Positions 34,746-46,825 of a DNA stretch of 64,000 bases are shown in pieces. The notes below the pieces were generated by a model, which was not told the origin of the DNA, did not search any database, and saw only the letters and a program-made list of their open reading frames with translations. The stretch is from NCBI GenBank assembly GCA_963691815.1, contig OY829663.1, positions 4,559,023 through 4,623,022 of the forward strand. The letters are read 5' to 3'. Made by a program: the position numbers and the translations under genes. Position 1 is the first letter of the stretch. Each line of letters begins with the position of its first letter. Source of the stretch: Echiichthys vipera (Eukaryota > Chordata > Actinopteri > Perciformes > Trachinidae).

Positions 34746-36682
34746 TATTTTTCTTAATGTCTATGGAGGGGGGTGTTTGTATGTGTGTGTGGATGGGAGC
34801 ACGGCCACAAAACAGAGATGCAAACTTCTAATTGCCCGTGCAGAAAGTCCAGGAGCCGGTGCCAGGAACCTCAGTAAGCATTACAGAGTGGGTGTGTCGG
34901 GGGTATGTACCGCTTCCAGCCAATCGACTCGCGGCTCCACCAGGAAGCTGTGGTTTGGACCACGTGTTGTTTCTGCAACTAGAGAACTGCTAGGATAAAC
35001 GAAAGGGAAAGAAAAGGAGCCGTTTGGTGTGTGAGTGCAACCTCTGCAGTTAATCCCGTGCTATTCTTCCATTTTCAGATACGACATAACACAAGACGCT
35101 TTTAGTTACTAATAATGGAAGAGGTGCTGGTTAATGTTAGGCACGTTAGACTTGGCTTGGGCTGAAGAAACACTTGCACGCAAATACGCACATGGATGCA
35201 CAAACAGATCGATGGAAAGAAAAAAGGAAAGAGAAATCTATCTGCGCGGGCGGGTGATGAGAAATCCAGTCTCACATTTCACAGCAGAGCGTTGTCACGC
35301 AGCGAGAAAGCGTCTCTCCCCTCACACTCGTCCATTGTCGGCTAATGGACCGGCACAGGATAAAGGCATATTCCCCTCAGACGCACACAAAAGGCGAGAA
35401 AGGATTGAATGACAGAAGCCGTTATCCTCCTGCCCAAATGAAATCACACTGTTACTGAGGGTGACGCACCGTGATGCATTATTTGTGGTGTAGTTAAAGT
35501 GTAACAAAGGAGCTGCAAAACAACAGCGTTTGTGAGGCGGCGCAGTCATTGTCAGGAGGATACGAGATGTACGGGTCATGGGAATGGGTTTCGAAGAAAT
35601 TTCAGAAACAAATGAGTGAAACGCAGCCTCCTGCCTCAGGGGGAAACAGACACCACGCCGACATTTACACCAGCGCTGGGTGAAGAACTCACCTGTGCAA
35701 ATAAATCCAGGTTGGGTTCATTAATAAAGATCTGTGATACCTTAATCATGTAAGCTCTTTTTCCTCTTTGTCTTTATCAAACCAGCTTCTGATTTGGTGT
35801 GTCAGAGCGTTAAACTGGTGTGAAACTCACCTGTTATTTCTTTAAACAGTGTATCGTTTCTATAATAAGATCCACGTGCATCATTTACGTGTGCCTATTA
35901 TAAAGTGGGCATGAAATTGGGTATGAAGAAACATTTTTACCATTCAGAAACATGCATGCAAACGCAATGCCGCCAACTCCCCTACCTGTCAGGCGTGTCG
36001 TAATTACATTAATGCGGTTACCGTGTTAATCAGCCACCCCTCGTCCTCAGTGATGATGTGTGTGATATGCTGAGGAGAGAGTCATGTACTGACAAGTGTG
36101 GGTAAAGAACAAGAGGGACAGAATTAGCGAACAATAGAATGAGAGTGCAGAGAGTTAGGCACCTTCCCCAGCAGAGAGAAAAGGCATTTTATTAAATCAG
36201 ATCTTCAGTTTGCGCTGTGTGTGCAGGCACAATAGCTGCGTTCCCCTCGGGTAGCTTACTGGCTGCCATTTCCTGCTCAGGGACGGCCCTGTCCAGATTA
36301 GAGGAAATTGATTTAATGGCTTTGGTTTAATGGCTTATCCAGTGTGGATACTTTCTTTTTTTGTTGTTGTTCAATCCAACAAATTTTCTCTCCCTCATCC
36401 TCTTAGCATTTGCACCTAGTTCCCTCCTGTTGTTTTTTTGCTTTCGCTCATTTTAAAGGAGTTGTGCTTGTGTGCTTGAATGTGTAGGTATGTGTGGATG
36501 CTTCAACATGCTGCTGCTGCTGCCGTAGGAGACAGTGTAGCAGGGAGGTATAATAGAGAGACAGACCCGGATCGATAGCAGCGGTAAACCAACACATACA
36601 GCCTCAGGCCCAGCAGGGCATTCAATTAACTGGAGCTGGTACACACAAACAGGGCCGAGGTATCTCTGCTCGCCGTCGGTGC
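34746..36682. other. Unassigned non-coding sequence
   Basis: A short CTG run lies at 36508-36522. 36200-36345 is unique, with repeated TTTAATGGCTT words. No exon is supported. Confidence 0.4.
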
Positions 36683-36923
36683 TTTAAAGGGACAGTCCGC
36701 CCCAGAATCAAAGATACACATCAGTGGTAGAGATACGCCATTGAAGTAGATGATACATTTGAAAATATCAACAGCAGCATGAGGAGAAACGATGACCTCG
36801 TTGCTCCGAATTCTCCACAGAGCTGGTCGCGAGCGCACAAGACGTTGACATTAATGGCGTCCTCCTCGGCTGAGCTGTAACCGTAGCTACAGCTCAGTCA
36901 AGGAGGACCCCATTAATGTTTAC
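36683..36923 (+). mobile_element. Non-autonomous DNA element fragment with internal hairpin
   Basis: It begins TTTAAAGGGACAGTCCGCCC, a terminus I associate with fish MITE-type repeats, followed by CAGAATCAAAGATACACATC. Near its right side, 36844-36879 and 36888-36923 are inverted copies matching at 31 of 36 positions around an 8-base spacer. No matching right terminus was found in the next 300 bp, so the element is incomplete. Confidence 0.6.
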
Positions 36924-38603
36924 GGTTAGGGTGAGCTGGTAGAAAATACTTCCTAATACAATAAAAAGTATCAGTCAAACGAACTTCCCCTGAATACACA
37001 TTATAACTACGATAAAGAAAACATTAAAGTACGTTTATCACCTTATGACACATTGCTAGTAGACCTATTAAAATCCTCCTCCAACATATGATTATACATG
37101 AATACCATGAAAATAAAATCGTTTAAGATAGGATAATGTAGTTGTTGCATACTCTACCGTGTTATTGTTACTATGGAAACATGAACAAACGGCTGATTCA
37201 AAAGTAACACATTCAGGTTTTTATGATAACAGTGATGTGGCCGAGACAAAAGAGCACAGTTTCCACTTTGTTTGATCCGGCCGCGCCCAAAATGTGTTTA
37301 AGTTGTGGCACATGTAGTGTACGGTGCATACGGGCGGATAGAGGGAGGGTGTGGGTCTACAGCATGTGAGGAATGTGTATGTGAGCGCCGAGTTTTATGG
37401 CACTCTCCTTCAGCACTTTTAAAGTCCTGATTAATACGTGACAGGTGCGAGTCAAATTGTCAGCCCTCAGCAAGGTCACCGGCCCCGCAAGGACAAAAAC
37501 ACACTTCACAACATCACACACTGGCTGACAGAAACCTTTAAATACTATGGTATGGATGTGTACTGTTCTAAACATGATCGTACGAATGCATTGCTAAAAG
37601 TTGTGCGTACAAAGAAACATGCACAAACCTGGGATCTGCTGTTGTGTGTTCGTCTAGTTCATTGTTGTTGGGGGTCACGTAAGCACAGAGCCCAGGGGAC
37701 CCCTCACCTAACTCATCACTTTGATTCAGTTGTGACTTTTATGAAATGTTAAACATCAGACCTCCCCCCGCTAACGACCGCTTATTAATTCTCCAGACTG
37801 CGTGACAGACTCCGACGCTTACAAGCCACGAGCAGCTGTGGACGGCACCCGTTCAACGTGCAATTAATTAAACATAGACACAACAGTGACATGTAGCCGG
37901 TCTCCAAAACAGCCTGCGTGACAGTTAATAAAGATAACCCTGGGGTTTTGACTAATGAGAGGGGTAATTATATCGCCACATACAATGTGATTAGCTGCAG
38001 CGTGCAGAGGTCAGCGAGGGGACACGTCCACATGTGTTCCTTTCACCGGTGCTGAGGGACCGTTGGGGGGAGGGTGGGAGATCCAGGATGGCTCCAGTCT
38101 TCTCTCACCGGTCCTCTGAGGTCTCGTGTCATTTTAATGTTTCCCGTCTGACGTCGGCGGCGCACGTCTGGCTCTGTTAGTTAATGGCGCAGAGGAGCCG
38201 GCGTGGCCAGCGTGTCTCCTGTGTTACCTTGCGTGATCACGTGCAGTGTGTGTGTGTGTGTGTGTGACGGATGAGGGGGATGCAGGGTTATCCATCCGGG
38301 ACGCTTGTTTAGTCTCGGAGAAGCCTCGAGGGCCGTGATGCTGAGTCATCACGCTCGGGTCTGAATCTTCTCCTTCTCATCCGTTGGGTTATCATTTCCA
38401 GCAACAGTCGTGTTTCTGCGTTGATGTCCCGGATGGTACGCAACCTCTGAAGTGTTTTTGCAGCGGGGATGCTCCCGTTTATCAGCTGGGATTCACCTGC
38501 TTGACTGCAGTTGTTCAGCGGTTGCAGATGTAGTTAAAAGGCTTTTGAAGTTATTTTAAATATAAAAAATTATCTTTTTCATGTGAGAAAAGGTCGTTTG
38601 TAT
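36924..38603. other. Unassigned; includes short (GT)n at 38246-38266
   Basis: No exon or repeat is recognised apart from the GT tract. 37920-38020 has TAATTAT and GATTAGCTGCAG words in unique sequence. Confidence 0.4.
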
Positions 38604-38615
38604 GATTGAATTTGT

Positions 38616-39038
38616 CTCATCTCATCTCATCTCATCTCATCTTCATCCGCTTATCCGGGGTCGGGTCGTGGGGGCAGCAGCTTTAGCAGGGGACCCCAAA
38701 CTTCCCTTTCCCGGGCCACATTAACCAGCTCTAACTGGGGGATCCTGAGGCGTTCCCAGGCCAGTGTGGAGATCTAATCTCTCCACCTGGTCCTGGGTCT
38801 TCCCCGAGGCCTCCTCCCAGCTGGACGTGCCTAGAACACCTCCCTAGGGAGGCGCCCAGGGTTCATCCTTACCAGATGATCCTGAACCACCTCAACTGGC
38901 TCCTTTCAACGCAAAGGAGCAGCGGCTCTACTCCGAGTTCCTCACGGATGCTGGACTTCTCCCCCTCTCTCTAAGGGAGACTCCAGCCCCCCTCCTGAGG
39001 AAACCCATTTCGTTAGCCGGTCGAAATGGAATTTGACC
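38616..39038 (-). mobile_element. LINE 3' end (5'-truncated non-LTR retrotransposon), copy B
   Basis: A minus-strand insertion closely similar to 6051-6473 across about 390 bp. The tail is (AGATG)n, preceded by CCCCGGATAAGCGG. The minus-strand frame reads EVF-stop-ARPAGRRPRGRPRTRWRD then a stop, then ISTLAWERLRIPQLELVN and onward to the TAA in GGATAAGCGG. This is a reverse-transcriptase C-terminal tail with two TAG stops. A perfect 12-bp target duplication, GATTGAATTTGT, sits at 38604-38615 and 39039-39050. The last about 30 bp at the 5' end (GACCGGCTAACG region) differ from copy A and contain a small inverted CCATTTCG/CGAAATGG pair. Confidence 0.92.
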
Positions 39039-39050
39039 GATTGAATTTGT

Positions 39051-40261
39051 ACTCTTTTAAATATAGTGTAATAAGTTAATTTTTAAATAATTTAATAATT
39101 AAGATTTCTTTGATTCCCTGGCACAAAAACATTCTTATCAGCTAGCGACAAAACTGTTGTTTTAATTGCAGTGCATCCTTTTAACTAATATTAATATATT
39201 TCTACAGTTATATTAATGTTTTTATGTTGGTCAGCTCTTGTTGGCAGAATGTTTTCATGCATATACTGTATTTATGCTCCTAATGTGGAGTATTCCTCTG
39301 TCCTTGTCCTAAATATTCTCTGTTGAAAAGATTAACGCTTGTCTTTTGAAATACACTGCAGTCGGACAGTTTGAGTTTCCTAGATTAATACCGGTAATGG
39401 GTTCCGGTTCAGCGCTTAGCCGACAGAGGCACCAAGAAGGGTGCTGTCATTATACAACGCATAGATGTTCAAACTCTCCGTAAATAACATCCCCATAGGG
39501 GTGCTGCGTTCAAGGAGCCGTCGGAAACTTCAGTGAGATCAAAGCGCGCGCGTTTGCTTTACAGCCCAATTACACAGCGAAGATAAAAAAGTCTCCAATA
39601 AATAAAAAAACAAAACTTTCCACATGTCCTGAAAACATTTTCACGGCGAACAATAAAACTTTTTTTCACCATTCGAGTTGATTTATAATTGGTGTTTCTT
39701 TTTTCTCATGACATCCACTTGATCACTTGAAAAGGACTCTGCAGCAGCTGCCGATTCAGACACTGTGATGGATTTTAATCTGAGAGTGAAAGGAGCTAAA
39801 TATGTCATGTTGCTCCTGGCGGTTTATTAATAATTATATTTCAACTCTCACTCTTTCCCCATCATTTATTCACTGCGGCGCTGCGTATCCACGGAGACTT
39901 TAATATTTCACAAGGAGTCTTGAAATGCAAAATAGGAGTTGTGCAAACATAAAAGAGAATGTTTAACAAAAAAAAAAAAGTTCAGTTAGACAAAGAGCCG
40001 CCTCATTTACTTGCTCAAACAATCCTCAGTTCTGTATTTGCTTTAGGTAATGAGGAAGCTGGCTCCACCTATACCTCTCTGTAGTGTCTCCCTAACCTGC
40101 GGCTCACTTCTCACCTATCGTGTTTTAAGCCTCTGACGCTTGTCTAGGCCTTTTCTAATCTTCTCATCGGCACAGTTGGACTTCTGTCTGAGTTGCATTG
40201 GAAGGACTTGCACTGATTTCTGTGCACTACAACAATCGGGGTCTTGTTCACAAGCGAGGGG
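39051..40261. other. Unassigned non-coding sequence
   Basis: A poly-A-like run lies at 39967-39979. No feature is supported. Confidence 0.4.
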
Positions 40262-40440
40262 GAAATGGGAGTGTGAGGTGGACGGGATTTGTTGCGGTGT
40301 CGGCAGTGACGCAGGGATGTTCCTTCTCGACCGTAGTGGTGCAGATATGCCAGTCTATCTGCGCTCCGACCCCCAACTATGGTCATGAGTGCTGGGTTGT
40401 GACTGGGAGAAAGAGATTGCGGGTACAAGCGCCCGTGGCA
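40262..40440 (+). mobile_element. Old LINE reverse-transcriptase fragment, sense strand
   Basis: The frame around 40375-40440 reads YGHECWVVTGRKRLRVQAPV, which lines up with the MTERTRSRVQA motif of copy A at 6430-6470 and the usual YGHELWVMTERTRSRIQA of this fish LINE type. Upstream DNA (GTCGGCAGTGACGCAGGGATG) fits the preceding coding region, with a deletion and frame changes. No tail or target duplication is seen. It is much older than copies A and B. Confidence 0.7.
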
Positions 40441-40454
40441 AGGCTCAGCCCTAT

Positions 40455-40540
40455 GCCGTTCTTCCACTGCATGGAACCGGCTCGACTTGCCTCGACTCTT
40501 TGCTTTGCCGCTGCAGTGTCTACCCATGTGAAGGTGTGTC
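40455..40540. repeat. Possible dispersed repeat fragment
   Basis: CTTCCACTGCATGGAACCGG, CTCGACTTGCCTCGACTC and the closing GCCGCTGCAGTG resemble a fish element with TTTCCACTGCATGGAACCGG words. The ends are unknown. Confidence 0.4.
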
Positions 40541-41900
40541 CTCAGTGTTTCCCCCAGGTTTACGGCTTTAAGGGGGGTGGGGTTGGCAATGACAAAAAAA
40601 AAAATTAAAGGAACAATGGTTTTCATGAGTTTCCGGCGCACTGTAGCTGATTGCTTGACTGTTCTTTTGTTAGCGTGCCAGTCAGTGTTTAATCAGACAG
40701 TTTAATGGTTAGGTTCGTATTAAAGGTCATTCCCCACACGGATAAATGAATCAGTGTTAAAAGGCGTTAAAAATCACCAGACAGAAGGATCACAATTAAG
40801 CAAGCAATCATCAGAGCCACAGTGCAAACTCAGTGTGTTGCACAATGAGCTACACTCGGCATCAGAAAATGTCTTTTGAACAATTGTCCAAAAGGTCCAA
40901 AATCATGTTCCCCAACATAAACAGTACATAGTTTAATCAAAAATCACTTAATGGTTTCAAGCACAACAAAATAAAGAGTTTCAGTTTGTTTAATTTTGTT
41001 TTAGTTGTTTTTTAAGGAGTAAATCATCTTCTCAAACAAAAAAATAAAGGATCTCTATTAAGTTTCAGTTTCGTTTTCCCGTTAGGAGTCGAGCCTCTTC
41101 ACGAACAATTTAACAAACGATCTTTGAACAAGTGAATCTCCAACACTGTCTGAGTTTTCTGAGAATTGGAAACACGCGACCTTGTAGAGACAGAATTTAC
41201 ATGCTGTCGTGTAAATAAGTATTAAGTTTGTTTACTGAAAGGACAAAGGACAAAGCTGTTCTATTGGAAAGGGGTCCTTAAATGACTTCTGTTGGGATTT
41301 GACGCTATTCAGAAAACTCAATTAAATCAAGTTAACTTGACGTTCAAGGGCCGCGGGGGATGCCTTTGGGGGGGCGCAGAACCCCTCCAAATGTAACGGT
41401 AGGTTAAGCACTGGTCCTCTGCAGCATGGATTTTCAGGGCTCCAGCTACAGAAAACCTCTGAGAGTGACTCTTGGGATGTTGTGGATGTTGCTTTCATAC
41501 TGTCACTGGTGTCGTGTTTTTGTTCTGGTGTTCCTGCCCCTATCACCAGCAGTCCGGCATAAGGTAGCGATGTCTGCCAGTCGAGGATAATCTTATTTTT
41601 GTAGGCTACGCAGATAATCCCTACAGACATTCCTGTTCTTACGTCGCAACGTTTGCTGTCAATCAAAACAACAGATAAACACATTCAACTAACTTTAAAA
41701 AAACGTCACGATAAAAGTCCACCATTGTTTGGTTATTTAAAAGTTTTATTACGAAGCAGCCAAATCAGGAAATGCTGGGTTTTTCATTGTCTTTAGCATC
41801 GGCTCAGTCCGCTTGGAACCGAGGTGATACTTAAAAAACACTTGCTATCCACAACTTTTGCTAATGACAAACTAAAAAGAGCGAGTCCAGACAAATCCAG
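40541..41900. other. Unassigned non-coding sequence
   Basis: A poly-A run lies near 40594-40603. No exon is supported; a 120-codon frame on the minus strand (41322-41684) has no recognised domain. Confidence 0.4.
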
Positions 41901-41965
41901 ATGAATAGACTTTGGCTTTGGCCACTGTACGCTACGTACAGTGGCCAAAGCCAAAGTCTATTCAT
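41901..41965. repeat. Perfect 31-bp inverted repeat with 3-base loop
   Basis: 41901-41931 is the exact reverse complement of 41935-41965, separated only by CTA. The arm starts ATGAATAGACTTTGGCTTTG and ends CCACTGTACG. Pairing stops abruptly on the outside (G opposite G). A perfect arm of this length with almost no spacer most simply results from a template-switch or fold-back replication event. A hairpin RNA is possible, but the loop is too short for a usual miRNA precursor. Confidence 0.95.
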
Positions 41966-44666
41966 GTGAACGACCCAGAACACACTTTAAAGAAACTTAA
42001 GGTTGGACAACGATCAACATCCACAGGTCTGAGAACAGCCCGTGCTACATGAAGCCCTAATGGGGTCTTGTTCAACTTTCTGATTGATCCTAATTTCTTC
42101 ACACCAATCTAGGATGTTTTCATATAGATACTGTAGATGCACTAGAAGTAAATAAAGGGAATCAACGCTAGCCTCCGCTAAAATAATACAGACGTTTCCT
42201 GACACACTTGATTCCCGTGTGACTGTGATTATCAGAGCAGCACTGTGAGCCAGAACAGAGGGACATTTCAGGCTCAAAGTGACACTGGAGTTATTTTAAA
42301 GATGCAAAATGACTGTTTATAAAAGTCTATTAACATGTAAGTATAAACGACAGGGGAAAAGTGAATGTAGCCAGAGGCATAACCATAAATGAAAACAGTT
42401 TTCCAGAAAACGGAGGTTGTTTAAGGACGCCCGCTGATTAATGTCTCTGTTGTCATGAATAAACCGGGGAGCAGTTTATTTCTATTAGACAGGAAGGAAA
42501 TGAGAGTGATGTTAAACACGGTTTGCTGACATTAAAATACACGCATGCAATCTGTTTAAGTTGGCACAGACAGCCCAAATTTAACTATTCAAACAGGGGT
42601 TTTTCTCACGTCCTCCTCGTAGACTAAACGCTTCTCTGCGAGTCCCTTCTTACTCGTGAGAATCTTTTTGATGCTCTTCGTGCTCGAGTCAAAACCACTT
42701 GAGTTCAGTTTAAAAAAAAAAAAGGTGTCATACTACAAACTGGCAATCAGACGTCTCACGGCATCAGTAGAGATCACACCGCATGCTTCCCCCCCAAATG
42801 TCTTCTGACGGCTTAAAGATAAAACAAGTGCTCTGTGGCTTTTGCTCCCGCCGAGGCGAAGGAGATTCAGTCTGAGGTGTTTCTGTTGCCCAAGATTAAA
42901 TCTCAATGTTGACGTCAGCCCCTGTGAAGAAACATACCTGGTGTTGTGCGGCGTGTTACCCTCACATTTTAACTCGACACTGTCGCTCGCCGATGTCAAA
43001 ACGTGAGCGTCATCCCCGTTTGCAGGCTCCCATCACCCCCCCACCCAACACATCTCTGTGCAGAGCTAAGCATTGAGAGGGCCCCTCTAGCTGTGGTATT
43101 TGATTCAGCAGAAAATGCCTGGTTTCAATTCCCAATCCTCTTAAGCGAGGATATTTCCACAGCAGGTAGCATCCGTGCAAAAGCATCTCTACAACTTGCA
43201 GCTGGCGCGGCGCGCTGCAGCTGGGATTTGTTGTACAGTTGGCACCCAAAGAGAAGTTTGGAAAGACGTTATCGTGATATCTATGATGGCATTCAATTCT
43301 GGCCACTAGCCGCACATTACTGACACCTCGCTCAGACATGTTACCACAGCTGGCGTTGCTCCAGGGCTTTGACCTTGTTGTTAGTGTGTCCAGATGTAAG
43401 ATAAGTGTTACAGCGTGATGCAGGCTTTTACCACGACTGTCGTGGGGAAAGGGAAGCTGGAAACCTCACCTATAGTCTTGAGGCTTTCGTAGTGCATGAA
43501 CGCAATTACAAAAAATCTGTAGAATTGCTACAATTAGCGCTAGACTTCAACACTCAGCTCTACTCTCTAGTAGCTTAAAATTCTTTAGATGTTTGACATA
43601 AATAAGTTCTTCACGCGTGTATTCATTTTTAAGATTTTATATCACTGTTCTACGTCTCCCGTGTCCAGTAAAGTATATTTCCAACTAAATAGTGATGTCC
43701 ACGGGTATAATGCAAGACAAACCAACTGGGTACACACCCCCCAGAGTTAGGCAGTTTCAGTTTGATATGAGGGGGTTCAGTTATGGAACAGCTTTATTGA
43801 AATTGCAGCTCAGTCCACTTTTCTGAAGAGCTTCAAATGCAGACTCAGGACCTGTCCTGTGACTAACTATGGCGTTATCTTTGGGCCACATTTGTGAAGG
43901 AGCAGCATCCTGCATCCCGTCCCACCGTCCCGTTCAGTGAACGATGTTTCTGTGTCTTTTATTTCTTATTCTACCCAAGAATAGGCGACTTTAACTATAA
44001 ATAATAAAAAGTAATAATCCAGCTTTAGTCGAACAACTCCACTGCGCTCCACTGTGGTCTGTTGATGTTTCTGAATGCTTCTTGGGTGTACGCTGTAATA
44101 CTTCTACTAGCGATCTGATTGGAGACGAAACAGCCAATCTGAATTGAGCTTTTCTAGGTCTCTGATTGGTTCATATTGTGTCACATTTGTAACGCTGCGC
44201 CAAGCTGAGCGAGCGCAAAGGCACTAAAGGGAGAGATTGAGAGCGTGCTGCACAGCGAGAAAGCACATGAGTAAAACTGAGTGAGAGGGCTTATTATTGC
44301 ATGTGAGCAAACATGCAAATATTTATTGAGCACAGAATACATTTTTTGCTTGATCAAAAGAAAATCCGTTTTGTTCGCGTATAATTTCTTTTCTAAATAA
44401 AATGTATGTGCTCGCAAAGTGTATTTTTCTGTGCTCAAAATCTCACTTTGCTCCTTCACTGATGTGGCACAAATATAAGGCCTTAACTAACCAGGCAGAG
44501 GAAACCTAAAGGACTGAATATAGACCTATCCTACACATCTGTCCATTATTTGCTAATGTATATTCAATAATGCCACTTTGCTTCCTCTTTTATCGTTTGA
44601 ATGCCTTTGCGGATAAGATGACTTTTCATTTTATTTTCCTGCATTTAATCTCACCGGCACAATTTG
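41966..44666. other. Unassigned non-coding sequence
   Basis: A (A)11-13 run lies at about 42711-42724. No exon, repeat family or RNA gene is recognised. Confidence 0.4.
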
Positions 44667-44685
44667 CCCCCCCCCCCCCCCCCCC
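44667..44685. repeat. C19 homopolymer
   Basis: Nineteen uninterrupted C bases on the + strand. Such runs are rare and length-unstable; the exact count may be a sequencing estimate. Confidence 0.9.
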
Positions 44686-44799
44686 TGTTTGTATTTGTTA
44701 TTCATGTTGGGTTTTTTTGGTCTGTTTTTTATTTTGCAAATTAATAATGATTAAAAAAAAGAGCAAGATCACAGATACAAGCGTGTGGTGGTGGTGGAT

Positions 44800-45125
44800 T
44801 GAGTTCAGAGGAGGAGCTGAGTCATTCGTAGTAGCTCCTTTCACTCAGAGGAGTCAGTCGAGGTGGCTCGAGTGTCTGATTAGGATGCCTCGTGGACACC
44901 TCCCGCTGTTTTGCTGGCACGCCCAACTGGGATAAACCTAGAGCACCGTGGAGGGATTATATATCGCATCTGGCCTGGGAACGCCTCAGGATCCCCCGAG
45001 GATGAGATGGATAACGCAGCAAGGGAGAGGGCCGCCTGGGCTACCTTGCTTTAGCCGGCTGACACCACTTAATGACCTGGATAAATCCCCCTCCCTGGGG
45101 ATCTATTAAGGCTTATCTCATCTTA
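44800..45125 (+). mobile_element. Old LINE 3' end, sense strand, diverged
   Basis: The + frame ends SRWLECLIRMPRGHLP, matching the RWxGHLVRMPPGRLP region that precedes the motifs seen in copies A and B. Downstream DNA keeps GCCTGGGAACGCCTCAGGAT, followed by CCCCGAGGA, and AGGGAGAGGGCCGCCTGGG at the expected places. The last part (GACCTGGATAAATCC) corresponds to the GGATAAGCGG tail, and a CTTATCTCATCTTAT segment follows. Heavily mutated, with no clear target duplication. Confidence 0.75.
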
Positions 45126-45999
45126 TAAGATGCAGAAAAATGGACGTATTGATTTAAATGATGGTTTCAGGAGTGATCTTTATAGTAGCAATGGAGTCAG
45201 CTCTACATGGTGCCACTTTGTAACCTGATGCAGCTGACACAGGATCATATCATATGGGCTAAATAGAGGGTGTGTTATAGATTATGTTGTACTGTGGATC
45301 AGATTTGTCCTCCAGGAGCATATTTGTGTGTATCTCCTTTCTATTTCTTTGCATCAGGGAGCAGCAACACGAAACCAAAGAGAAATGTAAGAAGCACAAA
45401 AAGAAAAGCGTGTGATTTCAGTCGTGACATGTTATCATAGCAGAGGGAAAGAAAGACAAATTATCGTGTAATCAAGACAAGATGTGAAAGGCAGAAAAGG
45501 CCCGGGCAGGAAAAGAACAGTCGATTATATTATTAATGGATCCGCGGCGACCTGTAGATCTCACCGATATGAGCTCTGCTGGCATGTTAACATTAATCGA
45601 CGACCCATTAGTCTAATGACGGGTCACACAAGAGCTGCAGGCAGCTGGCAGAGGCCTGCTGCTGTTTGTGATAAGGCTGCTGAGGCGGCCTGTTTGTCTT
45701 TGGGTGCAGCTGTTGGAGGAGGGCTGTGGCCGCAGCATAATGGGCTCTTTTGGCGTTTACATGCGAGCAGACGCAGGAGCAGCATGGTCCCGACCGACAC
45801 TCGTGGTAAACTAAATGTTTCTTTTTTGTCATCTCTGAGTTTTTCATTTTATACTGGACGCATCCTTTCACGCAGACTTCCATGGCGGCTCTGATGGTTG
45901 TAGATTCAGATGAAATAAACCTCTTTTACTGGCACAAATGCTCCAGTTTAGTGTGCTACCCAAACACAGAGGCAATTTAGATTGTTGTGCACAAGTTAA
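45126..45999. other. Unassigned non-coding sequence
   Basis: 45520-45760 is unique sequence with TATTATTAATGG, ACATTAATCGAC and CATTAGTCTAATG words. A 136-codon frame here has no known domain. It may be conserved, but that cannot be tested. Confidence 0.35.
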
Positions 46000-46340
46000 A
46001 GGAATGTAATGTGAAATTTAATTAAATGATTATATATGAAACAATTGAATTACTGCAGCCAGTGTGGTAACGGAAATAAGAGGCACAAGAAAATAGGAGG
46101 GTTTTTAATTTGAGAGAGGCTAAAGGGGTAATCCGGCAACCTTTTACTTCATATTTCTGTTATTACCTGGAAATCTTAATAAGTGGCTTCACAAATTTAA
46201 TTAAATGTGAAATTCAGGGTTTCCAGGAGGTTACAGCCGTGATTCAACTACCCCCTCCCCAAGGAATCATTTGAATGAATTAAACCTTCAATTGAGAACG
46301 TCTGTCTCCCCCTCTGGCTGTGAGAGTCATTACAAAAACA
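46000..46340. promoter_or_regulatory. Possible conserved regulatory block (speculative)
   Basis: An AT-rich unique stretch in which AAATTTAATTAAATG occurs twice, at about 46014 and 46194. Each contains a palindromic TTTAATTAAA homeobox-like core. Other TAAT, CAATTGA and AATGAATTAA words cluster between. Repeated homeodomain-like sites in unique DNA suggest an enhancer, but AT-rich DNA produces such words by chance. Confidence 0.25.
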
Positions 46341-46825
46341 CTGTTGATGCATGATGATGATGACGTCTGCGCTCTCTACAAGTCTCCCCGTTCAAACAAG
46401 GGCAGAGGGAGAGAAAAGAGAACTGCCACGTCTGTCTGTAGTTGTTTTCTAAGATTAATAATAATAACAATTATAATAAAATGTATTTAAAGAGCACATT
46501 TTGTACAAAATGCAGCTCCAAGTGAGAAGACACACATCAAAGTGATAGAGTAATAGAAGAAGCCAAAATCATACAATAAAACACCAACTAGAATAAAAAA
46601 TACGTAAAAATGCCTTAAAAGGAATAAAATGTCTTGAAAATGGTGGGATTAGGTGTTCATCCTTCCTCTCAACACCTTTTTAAGCTGTAGCATCCACTGC
46701 AGAAGACCACAATCCTAGCTGCTGCGCCGTCACTCTGGTCCCTCCCTCCTTCCTGTCCCCTTTAGCTCTTTAGCTCTTTAGCTCGTTGATATAAAACGCA
46801 GCACTTCCGGTCCACGAGAGACAGT
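46341..46825. other. Unassigned non-coding sequence
   Basis: A TAGCTCTT unit repeats three times near 46763-46783. No exon is seen. Confidence 0.4.

Noticed and set aside
41901..41965. Possible microRNA precursor
   Set aside because: A perfect 31-bp stem with a 3-base loop lacks the loop size and mismatches usual for miRNA precursors. It is kept only as a structural finding.
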